Shown one piece after another: positions 11,223 through 19,613 of a DNA stretch of 64,000 nucleotides. The translations under genes and the position numbers were made by a program. The first letter of the stretch is position 1. Each line of letters begins with the position of its first letter. The notes beneath the pieces were generated by a model. It was not told where the DNA came from. It saw only the letters and a program-made list of their open reading frames with translations, and ran no database searches. The DNA is from Rhizophagus clarus. Taxonomy: Eukaryota > Glomeromycota > Glomeromycetes > Glomerales > Glomeraceae. The stretch lies in assembly GCA_015698045.1 (NCBI GenBank), contig BLAL01000006.1, positions 1,302,001 to 1,366,000 of the forward strand, given 5' to 3'.

Positions 11223-11245
11223 AATTAAACATATCCATTATATAC
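11223..11245 (+). promoter_or_regulatory. Candidate element promoter motif
   Basis: attaaacatatccattatata lies about 10 bp before the ATG of the acidic protein and matches the AATTRAACATA tract upstream of the helicase and adaptor genes. Confidence 0.35.
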
Positions 11246-11251
11246 TAAAAA

Positions 11252-11875
11252 ATGTATACTGACATTGCTACAATCTTAGATAAATCCCCAGAGTGGGTAG
11301 AAAACTGGCTAAATACTCCAATCAAGGAAACTGGCCACAATGTTAATGCTACTTTCAAGAGAACTGATATATTTCAGATACATGAAATTGCTCGTGTCAT
11401 CATGTATCAACTTAACCAGCTTGCTGAAGAAGACTACTGGAAAGCTGTAGAAGATTATAAAATTTTTGATAAAGAAGTAGATTGTGCTATTGAAAAATAT
11501 TTAGGTACGAATAAAGCTCTTACAGATAAACTATACAAAAAATTTATGGATTTGGCCGATAAAAAAGAAAAAGCCTTTGCGTATCAGGTAGAGATGGAAA
11601 AAATTATGTTACAAGGTGGATTTGCATATAAAGATACAGAAAAGATTTATATAATTTATCATATTAACATGCTAGCTAATGGGTTGGATCCTTATGAAAT
11701 CCCAGAATTCGGTGAACCAGAAGAAGAATCATCTTGGCAACCAGATTACTGGGGAGATGAAGATCCAGACGATCCTGCAAATTGGCAATCGATGCCGAAT
11801 GAATCTGATGAATCTGATGAAGATCTAAGTGATGATTCAAGCGATTCTGATAAAGATCCCGACTACCCTTATTAA
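11252..11875 (+). CDS. Element protein with acidic C-terminal tail (207 aa)
   Basis: An intact frame. About 150 helical residues (beginning MYTDIATILDKSPEWVENWL) are followed by a tail very rich in Asp, Glu, Ser and Pro (residues 155-207, including DESDEDLSDDSSDSDKD). No cysteines or membrane segments. It is convergent with the protease coding region, ending 23 bp from its stop codon at 11898. I do not recognise the family. The acidic tail could mediate contact with basic proteins or chromatin, but nothing in the sequence proves this. No copy exists in the truncated copy A for comparison. Confidence 0.6.
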   Translation: MYTDIATILDKSPEWVENWLNTPIKETGHNVNATFKRTDIFQIHEIARVIMYQLNQLAEEDYWKAVEDYKIFDKEVDCAIEKYLGTNKALTDKLYKKFMDLADKKEKAFAYQVEMEKIMLQGGFAYKDTEKIYIIYHINMLANGLDPYEIPEFGEPEEESSWQPDYWGDEDPDDPANWQSMPNESDESDEDLSDDSSDSDKDPDYPY

Positions 11876-11897
11876 ATGGATCTAATTTTATATTTTT

Positions 11898-12640
11898 TTA
11901 TGTCCTATTTGCATCTGGAATTATAGGAATAAAATAGTCTTTATCATTGCAGGTAAGGGCGATATGCTTTCGAGATTCATGAACATCATAATTATACCTT
12001 TTAAGGCACGCTCGGCTTAAACCGATTTCTCTATGCTTATACCCTTTTAGGACTACAAGATCTTCTTTAATGATACAACTACCACTCTGTGGTGGTGAAA
12101 GGTTTATCAATACATTTTTTACTATACCAAGTGTCTCACCATCCCCTGATGCACCAGTAATACTATGCTTTATAGATTTATCAACTTTTAGTTTTAGTTC
12201 GTGACATGCTTCTTCTTAGATAAAGGAAACATTAGCACAGGAATCCGCTAAACACTGAATATCCACCCCATTTACATTTCCATTTATAGCTAAAAGATCT
12301 TTAGTATTTTCCAATCGAGCGACATCAATATCCATAGCCATTGGACCCAAATACTCTTCCTGTACTGCTGGTTGTTCTTGAGGGACGCTATCATAATTTT
12401 CTAATATTTTATAGATGATCTCCTGAATGATCTTTCTGATATCAGCAAACTTTAGAAGATTTAAAAGCTCCGTTTTAGTAAAGTTTGTTTATGGCTTAAT
12501 AGCAGGAAGTTTTACCATCTTAGTCGAATTAGATACCGATTTAGATGTCGATTTAGATGCTGATGTCGATTTAGATGCTGATGGTGATTTAGTTGCTGGT
12601 AGTTTACCTTTATTTGAAACTATCTTTTTTTTTGGACGAG
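11898..12640 (-). pseudogene. Retropepsin-like aspartic protease region, in the -1 frame after Gag
   Basis: Read on the minus strand in the frame -1 to the end of the Gag frame, there is a Lys/Ser-rich linker with repeated SASKST units, then a helical segment, then NGVDIQCLADSCANVSFI, which matches the flap-side strand and active-site loop of pepsin-like retroelement proteases with DSC in place of the usual DTG or DSG. A GASGDGETLG segment and a hydrophobic strand (VLINLSPP) follow, ending at 11898. Stops at 12489-12491 and 12216-12218 interrupt it; both could be CAA or CAG changed to TAA. It probably formed a Gag-protease polyprotein. Whether DSC permits catalysis is unknown. Confidence 0.65.
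12617..12640 (-). promoter_or_regulatory. Possible -1 frameshift site (nine A) between Gag-like and protease frames
   Basis: On the minus strand a run of nine A (12625-12633) followed by G ends four bases before the TAG that closes the Gag frame. AAAAAAG fits the X XXY YYZ form of -1 slippery sites, and slipping back one base enters the protease frame. Alternatively the run lost or gained one A by mutation. Confidence 0.4.
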
Positions 12641-14068
12641 CATAATTTCTCCATTCTCACCTTGAACTAATTCTATATGTACACCTCGAATAGCATTGGA
12701 AGTATCCATAGGATCATCATGATCATCCAAGGAAAGTTCATGCATTGCCCTATTTAACTCTGCATCTTCACGTCTTTCTCTAGCTTTTGCTATTCTTTTA
12801 GCAATCTTACCAGCTAATCTTTGTTCTAATGTATTTCTAGGAGCAGGTCTACCTGGTACTGCATCAAATAACTGTTGTAAATGCCTATTATCAACCTCAT
12901 CTTCATCAGGCGGATTAAAAGCTTCATCAGGAATATTATCCCAATCATCATGATATCGAGGCATAGGCTTAGGCTTAGGTCTATAAACAGGCTTTACATC
13001 TCGAGCCTTAAGACTTTCCTGTAATTGGCGGATTTGGGATTGAAACCCTTCAGCCTGTTGTTGCAATAATCGACTCATTTCTCCTTGGGTAACTGCATGA
13101 TTTTATACTGGTTTTAATATAACTGGCTCCTGACTAACTGGTGGTAATTGCTCTGGAATAATTTGTCTATCCCTCTGATACTGTATATTTTCTCGTCTTT
13201 CTCTACCAAGACGTAATTCAGACTTTCTTTTTTCAACTCGTTCAAGAAGACCTACTAATTCCTCTATATCTCGTTCAGCACCAATTCTTTCAGCCTCAAT
13301 AGCACAATCATCATTTAGACCTCTTAGAAACTGATTAACCAAAACATCATTACCATAACCTAATAGTTCAGCACTTCTTCTAACTTTATCATAGAAATCT
13401 CGAACAGGCATATTTTCCTGAAAAAGGTTACCAAACCTTAACTGGCGTCTGACATTCTGTTGTGTAGGAAATTCATTACGCATTTTAATTACAACATGAC
13501 AGGGACGGGCTGGAATTACATACGGATGACTGACACCTGCTCCACCAGCAATTGCAACACCAGCTCCAGCACCACCACCAAGAACATTGTGGTTAAGAGG
13601 GTCATTAGTAAATTCCATACCAGCACGATTTAACCAAATATCTCTATTTCCTTCTATAGCATAATTGGGCCAGACATCAGTGACTGGATTAGCAATACCA
13701 GCACCAGCACCATCAATCATATGAGCCCTTGCACCAGAAGGGTTAACCCATGTATTTACTGGACAATTACCAGCATTACCAGCCAAAGCCTTAAATGCTG
13801 GCTCATCACCATGTGCAAGACGAAGAAGAATATTTCTAAGTCTAACTCTCTTTCCTAGGATATTAGCATCATACCATCTGGAGGCCAGACCAGTTAAGCA
13901 AGCACGAAGTATACCCATAGCTTTCTCCCAACCCGCTGGATTACCAGCAACAGCCGATGGATCAATTCCAATACTATGAATATAGCCCTTATATAACTCA
14001 AAAAATCTCTCAAGATCATCATCATCATTTTCAGCAAAAACTGGTATTCCTATTGCAATGGTAGCCAT
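12620..14068 (-). pseudogene. Gag-like capsid protein, interrupted by one stop
   Basis: The frame runs from ATG 14068 to 12620 with a single TAA at 13103-13105. The N-terminal half has the Retrotrans_gag pattern: DDDLERFFELYKGYI, an ILRACLTGLASRWYD helix (the AxxWY hallmark). A Gly/Ala-rich insert of about 110 residues follows (GDEPAFKALAG to YVIPARP). Then comes the capsid C-terminal half: RRQLRFGNLFQENMPVRDFY, LLGYGNDVLVNQFLRGL and a long final helix. After the stop are a Gln-rich coiled segment, a Lys/Pro basic stretch (RPKPKPMPRY) and an acidic end. No CCHC knuckle is present. There is no reverse transcriptase or LTR nearby. It starts inside the 3' end of the coiled-coil gene. Confidence 0.75.
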
Positions 14069-14718
14069 ACTACTGGGGGATTATCTGGAGGAGGATTGTT
14101 GACTATGGGATTTGCTTGTCTAATTCGAAACCACTGCGCTTGAATTCTAAGTACAGCCAGTTGTGCTTGCATTCTATCACGAATTCGTCCCAAGTTTCTA
14201 GATGTAAGTCGTTCTATTGCAAGTTGGTGTGTTAATCCATCATTTCTTTGTTGCAAATTATCTCTAATTCTTCTTTGCTGTACTTGCTGAACTTGTAATT
14301 GATTAGCTTGATCACGATTTGCATTTACCAGATGATTTCTTTCATTTTGCAATCTGTTCCTCTCATTTTGACATGCAATAAGACGCTGTCTAATACCATG
14401 AATCTCACATTCTCTAGCATTGGTCACTTCTTGCAAAAACCTTAATAAACCAGTCGAAGTATCAAGCTCTTCCCTAGTTTGTCTTGCTCTTTCTTCAACC
14501 TGTATACCATGAGCTATAATCAATCCAATAATGTGCTTAATCTCATGATTAATATTTATAAGATTTGGTGTAACAGTCATTCGACCATTTACCAGCAGGG
14601 CATCTGCGCCATTCTTAAGCGCATTAATTAGCTGATTAATATCTATTGCTACTAAATGTGCTGGAGGAACGCCTGTAGGATCAGTGGGAACATATGCCAT
14701 TTTGAATATACTATACAC
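14050..14718 (-). CDS. Coiled-coil protein upstream of the Gag-like gene (222 aa)
   Basis: The frame is intact. A probable start is the second methionine (14700, MAYVPTDPTGVPP), the longer version starting at 14718. After an N-terminal helical part (LINALKNGADALLVN) comes a long coiled coil rich in Arg, Gln, Asn and Glu (residues 75-200, including NERNRLQNERNHLVNANRDQ) and a Pro/Asn-rich end (NNPPPDNPPVVW). Its last codons overlap the Gag-like ATG by 19 bases in a different frame, so the two are probably co-expressed. It could be a structural or scaffold partner of Gag. It is divergent from the ATPase gene, the two starts lying only about 40 bp apart, leaving no space for an LTR. Confidence 0.65.
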   Translation of the reverse strand: MYSIFKMAYVPTDPTGVPPAHLVAIDINQLINALKNGADALLVNGRMTVTPNLININHEIKHIIGLIIAHGIQVEERARQTREELDTSTGLLRFLQEVTNARECEIHGIRQRLIACQNERNRLQNERNHLVNANRDQANQLQVQQVQQRRIRDNLQQRNDGLTHQLAIERLTSRNLGRIRDRMQAQLAVLRIQAQWFRIRQANPIVNNPPPDNPPVVWLPLQ

Positions 14719-14740
14719 TATATACTACTAATTGCTTAAA

Positions 14741-16057
14741 ATGGACTTATATGTGTACAATTTGGATGAGTATACCGGTGATACTAGGCAAGGAAATGAA
14801 TATGCTCCAATATGGCCCTTTCGTCTTGCTGTAGCTGGTAGCTCAGATTCTGGAAAGACTACTATGCTTATTAATTTACTGATAGGAGATGCAAAAGCCA
14901 AAGAGGATGGAAATCGATATATTCTTTGTGATGAAATAGTCCTTATTTGTAGGTAATTAGACGAACCTAAATGGCAAATGGTAAAGGATTTCTTTGATGA
15001 TGATGAAAATGTTACTTTTAGAGCGATCTCATATCACCAAATGCCGGATGTAGAAGACTTTGACCCCAAAATTGCTACTGTAGCTATATTTGAGGATGTA
15101 ATGGATACCCCTAAAAACATCCAAGAAAAAATAACTGGATACTTTACCCATGGACGACATAGAAATATTTTGGCTATTTATGTAGCCCAAAGATTCTTTG
15201 CCATCCCAAAAGCAATTCGAGAAAATGTAAATTATATTTCTTTACATGGTGGGCATGGTAGTTTAAGTGATACAAAGCGCATCATTAGACAATATATTAA
15301 TGAATCTGATTCTCTTGCCCCAATCATTGATAAACTAACCTTAGGTAGGGAATTCATAGTATTTGACTTAAGACGCCCTAAAACTGACCCTTTAGTAATC
15401 AGAGTTCGGTGGGATACTAGTCTTAGAACTTTTATGGAATCGTCCTTGAATAACGCTTTTAAAATGATCACGTGTTCATCTAAGATCGATCTAAGATCAT
15501 CCAAGAACGATTCTAGAATCATCACAGATTCATCTAAGATCGACTTAAGATCATCCAAGAACGATTCTAGAATCATCACAGATTCATCTAAGATCGATCT
15601 AAGATCATCCAAGAACAATTCTAGTCGATTTACTTCTTATGGACAGAAGGCAATAGCTGAAGCTAAAAAGAATAATTTGTTAAAGGAATTTGCCCGAAAC
15701 TTTCCTTCTCCTAAGGAACGTAAACTCTACTTAATACCAGACGCCTTACCGAAGGCAAAAAATTCAGATATTTGGGCTAAATATGTTTTTAGAGAAGCTT
15801 ATGGAATAAATGACCGTACTCTTGGAGATGAGTATAAGAAATTCCTGTCCCAAGTTAAGAATGTATGTGTTACTAGAAATAATTCCCCAGTATCAGTAAC
15901 ACCTTTTGATCAATATAGAGAACTTTTGAATAAGCATCCTCTAAGTGACGAAAAAATAATAGAAGGTATTGAAGCACTTCTAAAACTATTCAATGATGGC
16001 TTAATGAAAAAGCCTACCCTACAAGTGGGAATTAATAGTCTATTCCATTCTTTCTAA
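14741..16057 (+). pseudogene. A32/FtsK-type packaging ATPase (one in-frame stop)
   Basis: From ATG 14741 the frame is open to 16057 apart from TAA at 14954. Walker A is GSSDSGKTT and Walker B ATVAIFEDVM, in the spacing of the poxvirus A32-like genome-packaging ATPases present in Polintons and large DNA viruses; a downstream arginine-bearing segment (THGRHRNILAIYVAQRFF) fits the sensor region. The ATPase core ends near residue 230. A low-complexity stretch of about 55 residues with repeats of IDLRSSKNDSRIITDSSK follows, then a 140-residue C-terminal domain also present in copy A. The 3' end overlaps the convergent zinc-protein gene by 26 bp. Confidence 0.85.
15455..15625. repeat. 54-bp tandem repeat inside the ATPase gene
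   Basis: About three units containing gatcgatctaagatcatcc and gattctagaatcatcac. Copy A has the same repeat with different unit number and order at 7110-7270. Units keep the reading frame. Confidence 0.75.
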
Positions 16058-16592
16058 AAAGCTCAAGTAACTCTTCTCTAGTCGCATTTATAGTTATAGT
16101 GCTTTTTTCCTTGCCATCTACTACCATTCTTGACATTTTTGTTACTAGGCCAAAGGCCCTCAATGCACGAGAAACACAGTTTTTGCTTAATGGATTATCT
16201 ATTACAATACAATACATACCATAAAATACGGCAAAGGGTTCATTTATCCCTTCTACTACATATAAATCAAATAAAAATCGATATAAAGCTTTTTCTCCTA
16301 CATCCCTATCTAGCTCATTAATTCGTTTGAGTAGCCAAATCTTGATCGATTCAACATCTGGTTCAATACTATTTAACTGTTCTTCGTAGTCTCGAGTAAA
16401 GGTAAAAGTAAGTTCATCATCTAGAGAGACCGATCTATATATTTTGATTAGCTTATATATATTTTCATGTAAGCTGTCCATATCGGTACATCTTTGTACT
16501 GTACGTCGGAATTCGATAGTAGATAGGCCTCTTCTTGGCTTGGCCAATACAAGTCCACAAACTGGGCAGTATTTTCTAATTTGCTCAACCAT
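16032..16592 (-). CDS. CxxC zinc protein (186 aa)
   Basis: An intact frame in B; the copy A homologue is broken. The N-terminus MVEQIRKYCPVCGLVLAKPR carries one CxxC half-site; a second pair is not obvious, but Cys35 and His42 nearby could complete a site. The rest is helical, with a SIKIWLLKRINELDRDVG segment and a C-terminal winged-helix-looking part (SRALRAFGLVTKMSRM, then ATREELLELFRKNGIDY). This suggests a DNA-binding or regulatory protein, but I do not recognise a family. It overlaps the ATPase 3' end by 26 bp in a convergent arrangement that is conserved in copy A. Confidence 0.65.
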   Translation of the reverse strand: MVEQIRKYCPVCGLVLAKPRRGLSTIEFRRTVQRCTDMDSLHENIYKLIKIYRSVSLDDELTFTFTRDYEEQLNSIEPDVESIKIWLLKRINELDRDVGEKALYRFLFDLYVVEGINEPFAVFYGMYCIVIDNPLSKNCVSRALRAFGLVTKMSRMVVDGKEKSTITINATREELLELFRKNGIDY

Positions 16593-16649
16593 TTTTTTCA
16601 GAATTATCTACATAAAAAATGAAATTATTTAATTACCCGTTTTTTATAT

Positions 16650-17234
16650 TTATTCTTTACTACAGTCTTCACATAAACCGCTCTCAGGTAATTCATTAAG
16701 GTTTACAGGCATTTGACACTCCCTGCATAAGGCAATATTAAGTTTGGCAAGCCTTCTTGATTGTTCCTCTCGTTGTGCTTCTCTTCTTCTTTGTCTAGTA
16801 AATTGGTGTGATTCTTCAACCACTTGCCTATAACTTGGATTAAGTCATTCCCATTCAGCACGATGAACAGTTATATTACGTGCAGTTTCCAAGTATTCAA
16901 GTCTAACCTGAGTATCTTGCAAATACAATAAAGATGGATTAGACTGCGCGATTTCTGCATATCTTGGAGGAACAAGATAGTAATCTTCTATTATTTCATA
17001 CATAGCCCTTTGAATTAAATAATAATACGTTCTAGTTCCAAATTGAACCATACGTCCAGTACTTACATTGAGATAGTTTTCCCTTACAGAAGGAAGTGGA
17101 GGTGCAGTTGCTCTTCGAACCAATCCACTATCAAGATAATCATAACCTTCTAAAACTAGCTGATTGAAAGTTGAACCACCAACACGAATTATTCTGCCGG
17201 TCAATGGATTAGTAGTATATCTATTAGCACTCAT
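16650..17234 (-). pseudogene. 2-cysteine-adaptor-like protein with C-terminal zinc ribbon, copy B
   Basis: A frame of 195 codons from ATG 17234 to 16650 is interrupted by TGA at 16845-16847, where copy A has TGG. The N-terminus contains NPLTGRIIRVGGSTFNQL, close to the adaptor motif of iridoviruses and mimiviruses, and a second version (VSTGRMVQFGTRTYYYLIQ) follows. The C-terminus has CRECQMP and CEDCSKE, a likely zinc ribbon. The start codon lies inside the target-site duplication of the 1573-bp element at 17236-18808, so its upstream region has been moved away. Confidence 0.65.
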
Positions 17235-17235
17235 C

Positions 17236-18808
17236 AGGACCCAGAAATATATATATAAGGGTCAGGTGGCGAAAAATTTTTTTACTATGAGCTGTACGCA
17301 GAACCTTTTTATATGAGTAGTACGCATAATTGACACCTGATATTGAAAATCCTGCAAAAATACGCAAATAAAATTTCAGACATTAAGTTATAAATTATTT
17401 TATTATGATTTCTATATTATTTATAAATAGAATTTATTCTAATTTACCATTTTTTCAATAATATTTTTCTAAAATTTCACTTTTTAACCCTTAGAAATTT
17501 CTTTCAATTAGTACTAAATATGTATTACAATGCGGTTAACGCATATGGGCCAATTTTTGGAATTAGACTTTTACATTCAAAAAATTAATATTTTTATACA
17601 AATAAAAATTACCAGTTAAGTAAAACTAATAGATCTATAAAAAAATAAAATTAATTGTCATATGATTTTTATTTTTTTAACATAATAATTTTAAAATTTA
17701 AAAAATCGAATTAAAATTGTTGTGACAAAACTGTGAATAACATCGCGAATATCTGCGCTAAGATGCTAAATTTATATTCATTCGAAAGAGGAAACCAAGA
17801 TCTATCTAATGAATATAAAATCTTAACGATTGAATCACTGGTTGCCGAGTAAATGCGTAAAATAGATTTATTTTTAATCTTTAACTTTGAACGTGAATAT
17901 CTTCGCACCTAGTGATTCAATTTCAAAGATCTTTGTTCGTCACGATCGAGTAAGTTCTCACCTTTCAAATGAATATAAAATTATAATATTAGCATACGTA
18001 GAAGCTGAAATATTCACGATTTTGTAACTTGAATTAAAGTCCGACATAAAAAATTTAAAATTATTATAATAAGAGATTTTGAATTATTGTTACCTTATTT
18101 AAAAGACCTTTATTCGCTATTTAAGACTTTAAATTAAATAGTAAATCTATTAAAATAAATATTAAAAATTAAAAAATTAGAAATATAAAATTAGTTTATT
18201 TAAAGTTAAAAAAAAACTTTTAAAAGTCCTATTATATTTATAATTCACACTTTTATTTTATAAATATCTTACAAAAAAAAAGAAAACTTAAGATAAAAAC
18301 GAATAAAAAAATAATTTTTCATGTGTAGAAAATATTAATTTTTTTTTTTTTTACTTACTATTTAAAAATAATCACTTTATATATTTATAAATTTTTTAAC
18401 AAAAAAGTGATTAAAAAGTGATTGAAAAAAGAAGTAGTTATTCTTGTTTTTAAAAATTTTTTTTTATTTTTTAATAAATTCGAACATTGTAACGCAAAAA
18501 TTAATTGAGGTTTGTTTAACATAATTTTTGTTAAATAGTTAAATTTTTATGAAAATCCTAATTTTAGCTAATTCCACGGATTGCGGATATCGGTACAGTA
18601 AATATATTATATATATAAGATTAGCCCAAAAATACGCAACCTAATTTTTTACATATAAAAATTTTGATAAAAAATACGCAATCTTGATGCCTAACTATGG
18701 ATGAAAAATTCTTAAATTGTACGCAAATCAAAACTTTACTCCGTCTAATTCCACTATGATGGCGACGCATCTGTGTACCCTACCCCTGTATGTATATTTC
18801 TGGGTCCT
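17236..18808. mobile_element. Non-autonomous TIR transposon inserted at a start codon
   Basis: Terminal inverted repeats aggacccagaaatata/tatatttctgggtcct bound a 1573-bp insert flanked by the 7-bp duplication actcatc (17229-17235 and 18809-18815). Copy A has the uninterrupted site. The interior is AT-rich with several tacgca motifs near both ends (17290-17360, 18630-18725) and no credible gene. Superfamily unassigned; a 7-bp duplication is uncommon. Confidence 0.8.
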
Positions 18809-18879
18809 ACTCATCTTTTTTTATTGTTACTTTAGTATAGGCTATATTCAATTACGATTTTTTTTTTTTAAAAATGAAA

Positions 18880-19135
18880 AATCTCTAGTGACAAAGTTAC
18901 TTCGTCATCAGCCTTTGCACAAAATTTTTAATATTGCCTAGTGACAAAGTTACTTCGTCATCAGCCTTTGCACAAAATTTTTAATATTGCCTAGTGACAA
19001 AGTTACTTCGTCATCAGCCTTTGCACAAAATTTTTAATATTGCCTAGTGACAAAGTTACTTCGTCATCAGCCTTTTATGCAAAAAATGAAAAATGCCTAG
19101 TGACAAAGTTACTTCGTCATTAGTCTTTGCACAAA
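18880..19135. repeat. Five tandem 53-bp units with a 19-bp palindrome
   Basis: Each unit has ctagtgacaaagttacttcg followed by tcatcagcctttgcacaaaa; the tgacaaagt/acttcgtca arms form a palindrome. The array lies in the 3' flank of the 141-aa gene. Copy A carries two units. Confidence 0.85.
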
Positions 19136-19151
19136 ATTTTTAATAATAAAT

Positions 19152-19577
19152 TTATGGCTTATTGCTAAGAAGTTCAGCTAATATATCTTCAGCTTCATTT
19201 TCATTAAGTTTACGTCTAGGTGGTACTTCCTTAGGAATACAATTATATAAATCATAGACCTTTATAATTTTAAAAGCAAGATCTGGATTATATGAATACT
19301 TTGCTTGAATCATGGCAACCTTCTCAGCATGCGATTCTTTATTTGGCAATAATTTCTTAGCTGTATAACGAATATAGCCTTCTGGATTGTTGGCAGATTC
19401 TATTTTCTTAATATAGTTTACGTGATTCTTTATAAGATAACTTTCTTTACCGTATCCATCTTGTAAACCTGCCAATATGACACCTTTTAAAGCTTTTATA
19501 ATTTCGGCCAGATACATTTTTGGCTTGATAAAACTAGGGTGCTTATTTGTGAATGTGAATGAGTCGTCGTGTTCCAT
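19152..19577 (-). CDS. Small conserved element protein, copy B (141 aa)
   Basis: An intact frame whose homologue in copy A is also intact, which indicates the coding sequence is real. It begins MEHDDSFTFTNKHPSFIK and is lysine-rich and mainly helical, with a short PPRRK segment before an acidic C-terminal helix (ENEAEDILAELLSNKP). No known motif recognised. It follows the polymerase on the same strand by less than 40 bp, suggesting co-expression with the replication genes. Confidence 0.65.
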   Translation of the reverse strand: MEHDDSFTFTNKHPSFIKPKMYLAEIIKALKGVILAGLQDGYGKESYLIKNHVNYIKKIESANNPEGYIRYTAKKLLPNKESHAEKVAMIQAKYSYNPDLAFKIIKVYDLYNCIPKEVPPRRKLNENEAEDILAELLSNKP

Positions 19578-19613
19578 CTTTGAACTTCTACATCTAAAGA
19601 AAAAAATATTTAA

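Noticed and set aside
12427..12645. 72-codon plus-strand frame with Asp-rich repeats
   Set aside because: Antisense shadow of the SASKST linker of the protease frame.
11898..14718. Gag-protease as a nested LTR retrotransposon
   Set aside because: No LTR, primer-binding site, reverse transcriptase or RNase H, no target duplication, and the neighbouring genes are too close.
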